Assembly: GCA_027491155.1 (NCBI GenBank)
Contig: JAIXWR010000035.1
Span: forward strand, 62,001-126,000
Direction: 5' to 3'
DNA: 64,000 bases
Source of the DNA: Verrucomicrobiaceae bacterium
Lineage (GTDB): Bacteria; Verrucomicrobiota; Verrucomicrobiia; Verrucomicrobiales; Akkermansiaceae
A program made the translations under genes and the position numbers. The notes below the pieces were generated by a model. It saw only the letters and a list, made by a program, of their open reading frames with translations. It was not told the DNA's origin and did not search any database. This document shows, piece after piece, positions 17,554 to 29,154 of this stretch; the first letter of the stretch is position 1; the number at the start of each line of letters is the position of its first letter.

Positions 17554-19101
17554 TCACCCCAGCCACTCCAAAATCGCCTCGGCCGACTTTTCGGAGATGC
17601 CGGGGATCGCGGCGATCTCCGCCACACTCGCCTTGCGGATCCGCTCGACGCTGCCGAAGGCCTTCAACAAGGCCTGCTTCTTCTTGGGAGAGACCGCCGG
17701 ACAGTCGTCGAGCAGGCTCTCCTTCATCCGGCGGCGGTAGAGCAAGGCGTTGTAGCCGTTGGCGAAGCGGTGCGCCTCGTCGCGGATCCGCTGGAGCAGC
17801 TTCAGCGCACCGCGGTCGTGCGGGATCAACAGCGGATCGCTCTCGCCGGGAAAGAAGACCTCCTCGCGCTGCTTGGCCAGGCCGATCACCGGCAGGTCGT
17901 GCAGCCCGAGCTGCCGCAGTTCCCGCATCGCCGAGGAAAGCTGCCCCTTGCCGCCGTCGACGATCACCAGGTCGGGGAGCACGATCTTCGCGCGGCCTTC
18001 CTTCGCGAGCCGCCGCTGGATCTCGACCGGATCCTCCTGCGACTCCGCGAGGTCCGGGTTCGCCGAGAAATTCTCGCCGAGGATCCGCGAGTAACGGCGG
18101 CGGATCACCTCGGCCATCGAGGCGAAGTCGTCCTGCCCCTCGACCGTTCGGATCCGGTAGCGCCGGTAGTTCTGGTTGTCCGGCTTGCCCTCGGTGAAGC
18201 GCACCATCGAGGCCACGATGTGGTTGGACGAGACGTTCGAGATGTCGAAGCACTCCATCACCCGCGGCGGCCCTGATAGACCGAGCGCTTCGCCGAGATC
18301 GGCCAGATCCTCGACCGGCTTGACGGTGGTCGGCACGCCGCGGCCGCGGGTGAACTGGCGGGTCGGGTTCAAGGTCTTGCGCAGGTTGTCGACCACGTCG
18401 CGCAGCAAGGCGGCCTTCTCGAAGTCGAGCCGCTCCGCCGCCTTCGCCATGTCATGCTCCAGGTCCGCGAAGATCTCGCGCCGCCCTTTTCCCTCGAGCA
18501 CATGGCAGGCCTCCTCGATGCGGGAAAGGTAGGCGTCCCGCTGGATCCGCCCGATGCAGGGCGCGGCGCAGTTGCGGATGATGTCGGCGTTGCAGTGCTT
18601 GTAGTCCGTCTCGCCGGGATTCAGCGGCCGGCAGGCGCGCAGGCCGAACTTGCGGTTCAGCCAGGAAATGGTCGCCCGCAGCGCACCCGAATGGGCGAAG
18701 GGGCCGAAGTAGCGCGCCCCGTCCTCCTTCTTCATCCGGGTCAGCACGAAGCGCGGCCAGGGCTCGGACGGCTGGATCTTCACCAGCAGGAAGCGCTTGT
18801 CGTCGCGGAAGGCGACATTGTAGCGCGGCCGGTAGTCCTTGATCAGCTTCCCTTCGAGCAGCAGCGACTCCGCCTCGTTGCGGACGGTGTGGAATTCGAA
18901 ATCGGCGATCGTGTCGATCAGCGCCCGGGTCTTCAGGTCGGCGCGGGTCTTCCGCGAGGCGAGAAAGTAGGACGACATCCGCTTCCGAAGGTCCCGCGCC
19001 TTGCCGACGTAGATGATCGAGCCGAGGCGGTCCTTCATCAGGTACACGCCTGGCTGGTGCGGGACTTCCCTGAGTTTTTCCTTCAATCCCGGCGCGGCCA
19101 C
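17554..19101 (-). CDS. uvrC: UvrABC excinuclease subunit C
   Basis: The product is 515 residues from the chosen GTG at 19101. UvrC makes both incisions of nucleotide excision repair. The GIY-YIG nuclease is at the N-terminus (GVYLMKDRLGSIIYVGKARD). A UVR motif lies near 205-240 (AERLDFEKAALLRD), followed by the RNase H-like endonuclease region (MECFDISN, LVIVDGGKGQLSS, ALKLLQRIRDEAHRFA) and tandem helix-hairpin-helix motifs at the end (IAAIPGISEKSAEAIL). It is somewhat shorter than the roughly 600-residue E. coli protein, but every domain is present. An ATG at 19167 would add a glycine-rich leader that does not look coding. Confidence 0.96.
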   Translation of the reverse strand: MAAPGLKEKLREVPHQPGVYLMKDRLGSIIYVGKARDLRKRMSSYFLASRKTRADLKTRALIDTIADFEFHTVRNEAESLLLEGKLIKDYRPRYNVAFRDDKRFLLVKIQPSEPWPRFVLTRMKKEDGARYFGPFAHSGALRATISWLNRKFGLRACRPLNPGETDYKHCNADIIRNCAAPCIGRIQRDAYLSRIEEACHVLEGKGRREIFADLEHDMAKAAERLDFEKAALLRDVVDNLRKTLNPTRQFTRGRGVPTTVKPVEDLADLGEALGLSGPPRVMECFDISNVSSNHIVASMVRFTEGKPDNQNYRRYRIRTVEGQDDFASMAEVIRRRYSRILGENFSANPDLAESQEDPVEIQRRLAKEGRAKIVLPDLVIVDGGKGQLSSAMRELRQLGLHDLPVIGLAKQREEVFFPGESDPLLIPHDRGALKLLQRIRDEAHRFANGYNALLYRRRMKESLLDDCPAVSPKKKQALLKAFGSVERIRKASVAEIAAIPGISEKSAEAILEWLG

Positions 19102-19220
19102 GGCCCAATGGAAATCCCCGATCCGGCTTCCGCAACCCGCAATTCGCCCGCCGGGGCCGCCCGACACCCTTCCGCGGGGCTTGCTTCGGCGGGGTGCTTG
19201 GTTAATCTCCGCGAAATTTC

Positions 19221-20060
19221 ATGAAGTGGAACCCGAAGTCCCTCGCGCTTTTCCTGCTCCTCGCCGCCTCCGCCCGCGCGGCCGGCCAGGAAGAGCAGGC
19301 GGCTGAAAAGCCCCTCGACCTCATGCAGATCTTCGACGACGGGGGCATCATGATGTACCCGCTGGCGGCCTTGTCCGTCGCCGCCGTGGTGATGATCCTG
19401 CTCTTCATGCTGACCATCCGCCGCAACGCGGTGGTGAGCGACCGCTTCATGAACAACGCCGAGGCGATGATCCGGAAGCGCGATTTCCTCGGACTGATCG
19501 GCTACTGCCACCGGCAGAACGAGTGCATGGCCCGCATCGCCCAGAAATCGCTGGAATTCATGACCAAGAACAGCTCGGCGACCTTCAGCGACGTCCGCGA
19601 GGTGGCCGAGTCGGAGGGCTCCCGCCAGGTCGGCATGCTGAGTTCGCGGATCACCTACCTCGCCGACATCGGCTCGGTCGCCCCGATGGTCGGTCTGCTC
19701 GGCACCGTGCTCGGGATGATCAAGTCCTTCCTCAACATCTCCACCGGCGGCTTCGAGGGCGCCCGCCAGATGCAGCTCGCCTCCGGCGTGTCGGAAGCCC
19801 TGATCACCACCGCCGCCGGCCTGATGGTCGGCATTCCCGCGCTCGTCTTCTACTCGATCTTCCGCGGCCGGGTGCAGAAATACATCGCCGAACTGGAAGC
19901 CGCGAGCACCCACTTCATGGCCACGCTGCACTCGCAGATCCAGCGGCAGACTCCCGCTCCCGCGCCCTATCCTTCCCCGTCCCGCCGACATCAGGAGGAC
20001 TACGGGATGCCCGTCCCGTCCCCGCTCGGCGACGACCGCCCGGACCTCCACGGCATCTGA
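19221..20060 (+). CDS. MotA/TolQ/ExbB proton channel protein
   Basis: This 279-residue protein has an N-terminal signal-like helix, then three membrane helices at about 45-65, 150-172 and 192-215. The TolQ/ExbB core is APMVGLLGTVLGMIKSF and ALITTAAGLMVGIPALV. With the ExbD-like partner it forms a proton-driven motor in the inner membrane that energises outer-membrane or periplasmic work. The added N-terminal signal peptide is common in ExbB homologues of this phylum. The C-terminal tail after residue 240 is proline-rich and unconserved. It starts an operon: exbD-like gene 6 bp later, then the large TPR gene. Confidence 0.9.
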   Translation: MKWNPKSLALFLLLAASARAAGQEEQAAEKPLDLMQIFDDGGIMMYPLAALSVAAVVMILLFMLTIRRNAVVSDRFMNNAEAMIRKRDFLGLIGYCHRQNECMARIAQKSLEFMTKNSSATFSDVREVAESEGSRQVGMLSSRITYLADIGSVAPMVGLLGTVLGMIKSFLNISTGGFEGARQMQLASGVSEALITTAAGLMVGIPALVFYSIFRGRVQKYIAELEAASTHFMATLHSQIQRQTPAPAPYPSPSRRHQEDYGMPVPSPLGDDRPDLHGI

Positions 20061-20066
20061 ACGGCC

Positions 20067-20483
20067 ATGAAATTCCAAACCCGCCAGCTCGAACCCGCCG
20101 GCATGCAACTGGCGCCGATGATCGACATCGTGTTCCTGCTGCTGATCTTCTTCATCGTCACCTGGCAGTTCTCCCGCTCGGAAACCGAGATGAAGATCTC
20201 GGTGCCGAGCTCGCAGGAAGGCGCGGACCCGAAGCGCGTGCTCGGCGAGATCATCGTGAATGTCCGGGTCACCGGCGAGGTGGTCGTCGAAGGCCAGGTG
20301 ATGAGCCAGGCCCAGCTCAAGCAGAAGCTTTCGGCCATCGCCAAGCAGCACCAGAACCAGCCGGTCCGCCTGCGCGGGGACGCGAAGTGCGAATACCAGA
20401 CGATCGTCGAGGTCATCGACACCTGCCAGAAGGCCGGCATCTGGAACATTTCCTTCGCCACCCAGCGGCCGAAGCAGGAATGA
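20067..20483 (+). CDS. ExbD/TolR-family biopolymer transport protein
   Basis: The 138-residue product has one membrane helix with the family signature LAPMIDIVFLLLIFFIVTW, where the aspartate is the proton-carrying residue, followed by a periplasmic domain ending in IWNISFATQRPKQE. Conserved ExbD features are VTGEVVVEGQVMS and the DAKCEYQTIVEVID helix. It partners with the ExbB-like channel immediately upstream. No TonB or TolA candidate is adjacent; the gene that follows encodes a large exported TPR protein, which is therefore the likely client of the motor. Confidence 0.92.
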   Translation: MKFQTRQLEPAGMQLAPMIDIVFLLLIFFIVTWQFSRSETEMKISVPSSQEGADPKRVLGEIIVNVRVTGEVVVEGQVMSQAQLKQKLSAIAKQHQNQPVRLRGDAKCEYQTIVEVIDTCQKAGIWNISFATQRPKQE

Positions 20484-20549
20484 GGGGTGCCGCCCCCCTG
20501 AAAACCCCGCCTTGGCAAAGCGCCGGATAGGCGCGATGATCCGCCCGTC

Positions 20550-22937
20550 GTGAAGATCCGAACCGTCCTTTGCCTGCTCGCCGCAGGGACCGCGCTCGCC
20601 CAGGAAGCCCCGCCGCGGGCCGAAGTGGTGGACCCCGCCTTGAACGCGGATCCCGGCCGGGATTTCTACATGCACGGCCGGAATCTCTACGAGGCGGCGA
20701 AGAACGGCACCGACAACGACCGCCGCATCGAGGACTACGCCCGGGCCATCGACGTGCTGACCCGCTACCTCGACCAGTTCCCGAATCACCCGAACGCCGA
20801 GCCCGCCACCTGGTATCTCGGCCAGAGCTACTATGGATCGGGGCGGATCGACGATGCGAAGCGTCTGTTCCACGTCATTCTCAACCGTTTCCCGAGGGGC
20901 CCTTACGCCGCATCCGCCGCCTATCAACTCGCGGCCGACCATTTCAACAAGCGCCAGTATGCCCTGGCCGCGCCGCTCTTCGAAAAGATGGCGGCCTTGG
21001 CCGGCACCCCCGCCGATCGCCAGCGGGCCCTCTATCACGCGGGCTTTTCCTACGAACTTCAGGGACGCACCCGCGAGGCGATGGATTATCACCGCAAGGT
21101 CATCGCCGACCCCGGCCAGCCGAACGCCTATCTGGAGCGCAGCCAGCTTTCGCTCGGCCGCCTGCTGTCGCGCGCCGAGAAGCTCGACGAGGCCCTGCCG
21201 CTGCTCGACAAGGTCGTGATGTCCCGCAGCGGCCCGGAACTGCGAGGTCCCGCGGCCGTCGAAGCCGGCAGCATCGCCGCCAAGCAGGGCAACATGGCGC
21301 TTTCGGACAAGTATCTGATGCTGGTCCTCACCACGCCGGGCATGGAGGCCTACAAGGCCGACGCCCAGCTCGCGCTGATGAAGGCCCGCTTCGACCTGAA
21401 GAAGTTCGCGGAGGTGATCGACATCTACCGCCGTAGCGCCGAGAAGGCGGTCGGCGAGCGCGAGGCCCTGCGCCTGATGCTGGCCGCCCGCTCCTACATG
21501 GAGCTGGAAAAGAACGTCGAGGCGCTGGAGCTGTTCCGCGAGGTCGAGAAGCTGATGCTGCCGAACAACAGCTTCGCCTTCGAGGCGAACTACCTGCGGC
21601 TGCTGTGCTTCTACCGCATCGAAGGCCGCCACGTGCCGGAGCAGGTCGATGCCTTCCTCCAGCTCTACCGCAAGAACCGGCCGCGCGACCCGAAGATCCA
21701 CACCGCCCTGCTGATGAAGGCGGAGACGCTGATGGACGCCAAGAAGCCGGAAGAAGCGGCCAAGGTTTACGTCGAGATCGACGGCTCGCTGCTTTCCGAG
21801 AAGAACCGCCCCGGCCTGTTCTTCAAACGCGCCAGCTGCCTCTTTGCCAGCGACGACCCGCAAGGGGCCATCCGCTCCTTCAGCGAGTTCATCGACGGCT
21901 ACCCCGACGACCCGCGCGTCCCGCAGGCCCTGATCCAGCGGGCAAAGGCCTACCACGACACCGGCGAGCCGGCCAAGGCGCTGGCGGACTACGACCAGCT
22001 GCTCACCCGCGCCTCCGACCCGGAGTTCCAGATGCTCGCGCTGCTGGAGTCGGCCGACATTTCCAAGCAGCAGAACAACCTGCCGGACATGATCGCCCGC
22101 TACCGCAGCTTCATCGAGAAGTTCCCGAAAGCGGCGGACGCGAGGAAGGCCAAGGCCCACTACTGGCTCGCCTGGGGCCTGATCAAGACCCAGAAGATCG
22201 CCGACGCCCTGCCGCTGGCCGAGGTGGCCCGCCAGCTCGACGGCAAGACCTACGGCCAGAACGCCGGCACGCTGCTGGCGCTCGGCCACTGGGCACTCCA
22301 GGCACCCGATCCGGTCTGCGCCGAGATCGACCTCGCGATCAAGGACAGCTACGTCGACAAGCTGCCCGACCAGCTCATCAGCTGGGCCGCGATGCAGGCC
22401 TTCAGCGCCAACCGATTCGAGCAGGCCGCCCGCTTCTACACGTTGATCGCCGACGAGAACGAACCCCGCGCCACCCCGAAGGAAACCTGGCGCTACCTCG
22501 GCAAGTCCTTGCTTGCCGCCGGCAAACCCGCGGAGGCCCTGCCGGCCATCGACCGGGCCCTCGAAGTCGAAGACGCCGCCGCTTGGAAGGCCGACGGCCT
22601 GCTCGACCGCGCCAAGGCCCATCTCGCCCTCGGCAAGACCGACGAAGCGATGAAGGCCAGCGAGGACGGCCAGGCCCTCCGCCCCGTCGGCCGGGTGAAT
22701 TCCGAACTCCGCATGGTCAAAGGGGACATCTACATGAAGCGGAACGACCCCGCCCAGGCTGCCGGCGAGTATGTCGTGGTGGTCCAGCTTTTGGACGAGA
22801 ACGACAAGGTCCTGAGGCCGCTTGCCATGTGGAAGCTGATCCAGGCCCTCGAGGCCCAGGGCAAGAAGGCGGAGGCCGGGGAATACCGCGGCCAGCTGGA
22901 GGCAAAGTATCCCGGCTGGAAGCCCCCGGCGCCCTGA
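20550..22937 (+). CDS. Large exported TPR protein linked to ExbBD
   Basis: The protein is 795 residues from a GTG start and has a signal peptide ([16 protein letters not shown]). The rest is TPR or Sel1-like helical repeats, for example [59 protein letters not shown] and [20 protein letters not shown], spaced by about 35-40 residues. It is probably a periplasmic scaffold. The gene lies 66 bp after exbD, so motor and TPR protein are likely co-expressed, as in several gliding or envelope-maintenance systems. No enzymatic motif is visible. The incomplete gene at the left window edge encodes a protein of similar style. Confidence 0.82.
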   Translation: MKIRTVLCLLAAGTALAQEAPPRAEVVDPALNADPGRDFYMHGRNLYEAAKNGTDNDRRIEDYARAIDVLTRYLDQFPNHPNAEPATWYLGQSYYGSGRIDDAKRLFHVILNRFPRGPYAASAAYQLAADHFNKRQYALAAPLFEKMAALAGTPADRQRALYHAGFSYELQGRTREAMDYHRKVIADPGQPNAYLERSQLSLGRLLSRAEKLDEALPLLDKVVMSRSGPELRGPAAVEAGSIAAKQGNMALSDKYLMLVLTTPGMEAYKADAQLALMKARFDLKKFAEVIDIYRRSAEKAVGEREALRLMLAARSYMELEKNVEALELFREVEKLMLPNNSFAFEANYLRLLCFYRIEGRHVPEQVDAFLQLYRKNRPRDPKIHTALLMKAETLMDAKKPEEAAKVYVEIDGSLLSEKNRPGLFFKRASCLFASDDPQGAIRSFSEFIDGYPDDPRVPQALIQRAKAYHDTGEPAKALADYDQLLTRASDPEFQMLALLESADISKQQNNLPDMIARYRSFIEKFPKAADARKAKAHYWLAWGLIKTQKIADALPLAEVARQLDGKTYGQNAGTLLALGHWALQAPDPVCAEIDLAIKDSYVDKLPDQLISWAAMQAFSANRFEQAARFYTLIADENEPRATPKETWRYLGKSLLAAGKPAEALPAIDRALEVEDAAAWKADGLLDRAKAHLALGKTDEAMKASEDGQALRPVGRVNSELRMVKGDIYMKRNDPAQAAGEYVVVVQLLDENDKVLRPLAMWKLIQALEAQGKKAEAGEYRGQLEAKYPGWKPPAP

Positions 22938-23026
22938 TTCCCCCCACCCGGGAGACTTCCGGTTTCGGCTTGTCAGTTAGAGCGGTTCCTTCAAGGTCCG
23001 CTTCAACTCGTACCCAAGACGAACCC

Positions 23027-25090
<2,064 letters not shown>

Positions 25091-25182
25091 TCGGCCGATA
25101 CCCTCGGGGTTCCGGTTGCCCGTTACATCCTCCCGGCTTGCGGAACCGGCGGTTCTGGGCTTCGCTTGCGGCCACCCTTCCC

Positions 25183-25620
25183 ATGCCCACCCGCCGCGCC
25201 GCCGATCCCGTCACCCGGGCCCGCTCCATTCACAACAAGCAGCCGTTCACGACCGCGGTTTTCTTCACGCTGATCCACTACCTCTGCCTGATCAGCCTGG
25301 TCACTTGCCTGTCTTTGCTGATCGTGGGGTCTTCCAAACAGGCAATGGTGCTCCCTCTGGTGGCATCGCTGATCGCCTCGCTGGTCACCTGGCTGATCGC
25401 CTTCGTCCGCCGTCGCTCCGCCCGCTGCCCGCTTTGCAAGGGATCCCCGCTGATCGAAAGCGGCGCCGTCAAGCACGCCAAGGCCTACCGGCTCCGCCCC
25501 TTCAACCACGGAGCGACCGCGATTCTCGGGATCCTGTTCCTGAACCGCTTCCGTTGCATGTACTGCGGCACGCCCTACGATCTTCTCAAGCGCTCGTCGA
25601 CCGCCCGTAACCAGCGCTGA
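25183..25620 (+). CDS. Small membrane protein with two CxxC pairs
   Basis: The 145-residue product has two membrane helices (about 25-48 and 53-75), then a cytosolic domain carrying Cys82/Cys85 (CPLC) and Cys125/Cys128 (CMYC). This spacing could hold a zinc ribbon or rubredoxin-like site. A weak third hydrophobic stretch, AILGILFL, lies between the pairs. I recognise no named family. It lies between hppA and the ogt-alkB pair on the same strand, 92 bp after hppA and 42 bp before ogt. The paired cysteines are consistent with metal binding or redox; nothing more can be said. Confidence 0.7.
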   Translation: MPTRRAADPVTRARSIHNKQPFTTAVFFTLIHYLCLISLVTCLSLLIVGSSKQAMVLPLVASLIASLVTWLIAFVRRRSARCPLCKGSPLIESGAVKHAKAYRLRPFNHGATAILGILFLNRFRCMYCGTPYDLLKRSSTARNQR

Positions 25621-25662
25621 TCGCCGGGATCCTGCCCCAAGCGGCACTTCCCCGCTGCTGAC

Positions 25663-26181
25663 ATGAAAGCGAAGCCCTTCCCCGAAACGATCCGCCACGC
25701 CACCGGGACCTCGTCGCTCGGCACGGTGCTCGTCGCGGCGACGGACAAGGGAGTCTGCGCCCTCCTGCTCGGTGATGATCCGCAGCAACTCGCCGCCGAA
25801 CTGCAGCGGCGCTTCCCCGTTGCCAGCCTCGTGGCCGGTGGCCGCGAATTCTCCGGCATGGTCGCCCGGGCCATCCGTCATCTGGAATCGCCGGCGGAAA
25901 AGTGGGACCTGCCGCTCGACCTCCATGGCACCGCCTTCCAGAAGCACGTCTGGCAGGAACTCCGCCGGATCCCCGCCGGCAGCACCGACAGCTATGCGGC
26001 AGTGGCGCAAAGGATCGGCCGCCCCGCGGCGGTCCGGGCCGTCGCCGGAGCCTGCGCCGCCAACCCGGTCGCCGTGGCCGTCCCCTGCCACCGCGTGCTG
26101 CGGAGCGACGGCGGGCTTTCCGGCTACCGCTGGGGTATCGACCGCAAGCGGACGCTGCTCGACCGCGAATCCAAACGCTGA
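25663..26181 (+). CDS. ogt: Methylated-DNA-[protein]-cysteine S-methyltransferase
   Basis: A 172-residue suicide repair protein that takes alkyl groups from O6-alkylguanine onto its own cysteine. The active-site motif is present as VAVPCHRVLRSDG, preceded by the helix-turn-helix RIPAGSTDSYAAVAQRIGRP and followed by GLSGYRWG, a full Ogt/AdaB C-terminal domain. The N-terminal domain is short, as in Ogt. No Ada regulatory domain is fused. alkB starts 4 bp after this stop, so the two direct-reversal enzymes share an operon. Confidence 0.94.
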   Translation: MKAKPFPETIRHATGTSSLGTVLVAATDKGVCALLLGDDPQQLAAELQRRFPVASLVAGGREFSGMVARAIRHLESPAEKWDLPLDLHGTAFQKHVWQELRRIPAGSTDSYAAVAQRIGRPAAVRAVAGACAANPVAVAVPCHRVLRSDGGLSGYRWGIDRKRTLLDRESKR

Positions 26182-26185
26182 GCCC

Positions 26186-26791
26186 GTGGACCTCTTCCCG
26201 CCGGATCCAAGGGCCAACGTGTTGCCGCACGACGGCATCGTGACCTACCTCGGCCCGGTCTTCGGCGCGGCCGAGTGCCGGCGCCATTTCGATTCCCTGC
26301 TTTCGTGCATCGCCTGGGCACCCGACGAGGTGGTCCTTTTCGGCAAGCGGATCGTGACGTCCCGCAAGGTGGCCTGGCACGGCGAGGCCGGCTTGTCCTA
26401 CCGCTACTCCGGAACCACCAAGCACCCGCTGCCATGGACTCCGGAGCTGCTGGAGCTGAAAGCTCTGGCCGAGGAACTCTCCGGAGCTGCCTTCAATTCC
26501 TGCCTGCTCAACCTCTATCACGACGGCCGCGAGGGCATGGGCTGGCACAGCGATGACGAAAAGTCCCTGCTCAAGGACGGCTGCATCGCCTCGCTGAGCT
26601 TCGGCGCCCCACGGAAATTCTCGTTCCGCCACAAGCAGACCCGGGAAACCGTCTCGGTGATGCTCGAAGACGGCAGCCTGCTGCTGATGGAGGGAGCGAC
26701 CCAGACCCACTGGCATCACCAGCTCGCGAAATCCGCCAGGGTCCGCGAGCCGCGGATCAACCTGACCTTCCGCACGATTGTCGCGGGTTAG
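26186..26791 (+). CDS. alkB: AlkB-type 2-oxoglutarate/Fe(II) dioxygenase for DNA repair
   Basis: From a GTG start 4 bp after ogt, the product is 201 residues. It has the AlkB dioxygenase fold with iron ligands His121 and Asp123 in GWHSDDE and a distal histidine in THWHHQLAK. The 2-oxoglutarate-binding arginines lie in RINLTFR near the C-terminus. NLYHDGREGMGWHSDDE and SLSFGAPRKFSFRHK follow the ALKBH2/3-like pattern. It should oxidatively remove 1-methyladenine and 3-methylcytosine lesions. The operon with ogt gives two direct-reversal activities together, with tag nearby as the excision route. The start choice is good because of the close coupling. Confidence 0.92.
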   Translation: MDLFPPDPRANVLPHDGIVTYLGPVFGAAECRRHFDSLLSCIAWAPDEVVLFGKRIVTSRKVAWHGEAGLSYRYSGTTKHPLPWTPELLELKALAEELSGAAFNSCLLNLYHDGREGMGWHSDDEKSLLKDGCIASLSFGAPRKFSFRHKQTRETVSVMLEDGSLLLMEGATQTHWHHQLAKSARVREPRINLTFRTIVAG

Positions 26792-26848
26792 GAAAACTTG
26801 CGGCCAGCAAGACAAGAACCGCGGCCCTGCTGCGCTTTCCCGGCAGCC

Positions 26849-27601
26849 ATGAAACCGATTTTCTCCATCTTCTTCGCCGCTTCCCTCGCCGCCCCGCTCT
26901 CCGCCCAGGAGCCTCGCCCAGGAAACGATCTGATCGACCTCTTCGAAAAGTCCCAGCGCGAGGGCGCGACGGACGAGGAGTTGATGCGGATGCTCGAGCG
27001 GAAGGCCATGATCGAACTCGGGCTGGACGGCAAGCCGGACCCGGAACGCAAGGAAGCCGGACCCGGCAAGGAAGCGCGAAGTGCGCCTGAAGACCGCACC
27101 CGGGACGCCAAGCCCCGCCCCTTCCTGAAACTGCCTTCCGAGGCGGACGGACGGCCGCGCTGGTTCGTGGGGCTGGTCGTCGCGCCGCTCGATCCCGTCC
27201 TGCGCTCCCACTTCGACCTGCCGAAGGACGCCGGCGTGCTGGTGGAATCGGTGATGCCCGGCAGCCCCGCCGCCGAGGCCGGCATCCGTCAGAACGACAT
27301 CGTCGTCACCGCCAACGGACGGAACGTGTCGTCGCTGGAAACCCTGAAGACCGAGGTCGCGAAGGCGGGCGGCGAGGGCAAGGCGATGAACCTCGATGTG
27401 ATCCAACGCGGCAAGAAGACCGTTGTCAAAGTCACCCCCCGCGGCCCCGAAGCCCCGTCCGCCAAAAGCGATCGCGCGGACCAAGGCCCGGCGATGCGGC
27501 CGATGATCGAGATCCAGCGCCGGCTGGACGTCCAGCAGAAGGAGATCGAAGCCCTGCGCCGCGAAGTCCGGCAACTGCGGGCGCGCCTCGATCAGGAGTA
27601 A
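26849..27601 (+). CDS. Secreted PDZ-domain protein with C-terminal coiled coil
   Basis: The 250-residue product has a signal peptide (MKPIFSIFFAASLAAPLSAQ), a charged linker, a PDZ domain (about 105-195; PRWFVGLVVAPLD, GVLVESVMPGSPAAEAGIRQNDIVV) and a C-terminal heptad-like coiled coil (MIEIQRRLDVQQKEIEALRR) from about 215. There is no protease domain, so this is a PDZ adaptor and not an HtrA-type enzyme. It probably binds exposed C-termini or a partner in the periplasm. It lies 57 bp after alkB and may share its transcript. Function beyond binding is not readable. Confidence 0.8.
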   Translation: MKPIFSIFFAASLAAPLSAQEPRPGNDLIDLFEKSQREGATDEELMRMLERKAMIELGLDGKPDPERKEAGPGKEARSAPEDRTRDAKPRPFLKLPSEADGRPRWFVGLVVAPLDPVLRSHFDLPKDAGVLVESVMPGSPAAEAGIRQNDIVVTANGRNVSSLETLKTEVAKAGGEGKAMNLDVIQRGKKTVVKVTPRGPEAPSAKSDRADQGPAMRPMIEIQRRLDVQQKEIEALRREVRQLRARLDQE

Positions 27602-27639
27602 GCTGGCACGACGGGCGATGCACCGGAGGTCCTGCCTCG

Positions 27640-29133
27640 TCACCGCCCCGGCTGCGACGCCACCTCGCGCAAGAGCTTCTCCCGCAAGGGCCAGAAGTCC
27701 ACGTCGAGCGCCAGACCGTTCGCCATGAGCGCGAAGGTGACTTCGCGGCCGTCGTCCAAAGTGAGGAAGCCCACCTCGGTCCTGACCCCGGACATCGCCC
27801 CGAGCTTCGAGCGGACCTTCCCGTCGAGATAGCTTGTTAGACTCTGCCGGAAGCGCTCCCCGTGCTGCCCGCGGCGGGCGAGATGGTTGACCTTCGCGAG
27901 GTCCAGCGGCCGGATCATGTTCGCGCGGGCTAGGCCGCTGCCGTCGATCATCCGCAGGCCGGTGAAGGTGACGCCGCGGCTTTCCCAGTGGCTTCGGATC
28001 GCTTCAGCAGGATCACGTTTTCTTTCCAGCCCCATCGCCTGGAAGAGGCACTGCGCCTCCAGATTGTCGCTGACCTTGTGCAGGTGGTCGACGATCTCCG
28101 GCAAGGGTGGCGACGTGTGGTTCGCGAAGATCAGACCTTCCGATCGCATGGGCAGCTCGCGGCCGAGGAACTTCACTCCCGCGGCCTCAAGCCTGGTTTG
28201 CAGAAGTTCACCCGCTCGCGCCGGGGGATCCGGAATCGAGCCGTTCACGGTAAAGCGGCTCTCTCCCTGCGGCACGGAGCCGCGCAAGGTAATCGTTCTT
28301 CCATGGGGTTCGGAGTAGACCACGACCCGGTCCCCGCTACCCGGAGGTCCGGTCAGCACATGATTCACCCAGCGGGTGTCCCCGGTGGGTCCCTCGCGGT
28401 TCAGCAAGGTGGCCGGAGCTCCTTCGTGAGCGCCGGGCTGGAAATGGATCGCGAGGCGGTTGCGGTCGATGTTCATTGCGTAGGCCCCTGCCCCGTAGGC
28501 ATTGCCGATATCTCCCCAGCACCAGTGATCGCTCACGGCCTTTCCTCCGGAGCCGCCTTTGACCCGCAGCTTGCCGTTGACCTGCTTCAAGCCGGCTTTG
28601 ACCAGCCCGTCCGCCATGGCCTCGAGATCGCGCGACGAAAACGTCGGGTCGCCACCACCCGTCAGATCGAGATGGCCATCGAGCACGCCGGCGGACGACA
28701 TCGGCCCATCGGATGAAAGCATGGTCCCGAATGTGAACTCAGGGCCTAACAGCTCGAAAGCCGCCGCGGTGGTCACGGTCTTCAGCGCGGACGCCGGACA
28801 AAGCGCGGTCGCCGCGAGCGGCGAGGCGAAGAGAGGTTCGCCCGACTCATCAAATACGCAGAGCCCGACGAGCGCCCCGGCCAGCGCGGGATCGGCGGAC
28901 CATTCGAGGAACGTGCTTTCGAGCGGGTGGCCCGTGGCAGCCCGGGGCATCGGAGTGCCCCGCTCCTTGGGGGCGGGCAGCGCGACCGGCTCGAGCGGCT
29001 TCGAGAATAGCAGCCACGCGGCCGCTCCCCAACCGGAGAAAAGCAGGATGGACTTGAAGATGCTGCTGGCTTTCACGGTGAACAAGGAGCGGCGGACTCC
29101 GATCCGCCCGCCTTTGTCTGTGATGGGACGCAT
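27640..29133 (-). CDS. dacB: D-alanyl-D-alanine carboxypeptidase/endopeptidase, PBP4 (S13) type
   Basis: The 497-residue protein has an N-terminal membrane anchor (about 27-45) and the S13 penicillin-binding fold. Active-site boxes are SALK (115-118) and SDN (355-357); the third box, normally KTG, reads KLG at 443-445 (SKLGAMSGVRTEVGF). The signature DGSGLARANMI is intact. PBP4 enzymes trim peptidoglycan cross-links and terminal D-alanine. The KTG change may alter substrate or beta-lactam interaction. It is the last gene of a unit after gspE and gspF, 21 bp from gspF, with GGAGGGG about ten bases before the ATG. Confidence 0.9.
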   Translation of the reverse strand: MRPITDKGGRIGVRRSLFTVKASSIFKSILLFSGWGAAAWLLFSKPLEPVALPAPKERGTPMPRAATGHPLESTFLEWSADPALAGALVGLCVFDESGEPLFASPLAATALCPASALKTVTTAAAFELLGPEFTFGTMLSSDGPMSSAGVLDGHLDLTGGGDPTFSSRDLEAMADGLVKAGLKQVNGKLRVKGGSGGKAVSDHWCWGDIGNAYGAGAYAMNIDRNRLAIHFQPGAHEGAPATLLNREGPTGDTRWVNHVLTGPPGSGDRVVVYSEPHGRTITLRGSVPQGESRFTVNGSIPDPPARAGELLQTRLEAAGVKFLGRELPMRSEGLIFANHTSPPLPEIVDHLHKVSDNLEAQCLFQAMGLERKRDPAEAIRSHWESRGVTFTGLRMIDGSGLARANMIRPLDLAKVNHLARRGQHGERFRQSLTSYLDGKVRSKLGAMSGVRTEVGFLTLDDGREVTFALMANGLALDVDFWPLREKLLREVASQPGR

Positions 29134-29154
29134 CGGAGTGCGCCCCTCCTCGGA

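Noticed and set aside
19083-22622. 1179-residue minus-strand ORF opposite exbB, exbD and the TPR gene
   Set aside because: It lies entirely antisense to well-supported genes. Its composition is typical of the shadow frame of GC-rich coding DNA, with no signal or domain.
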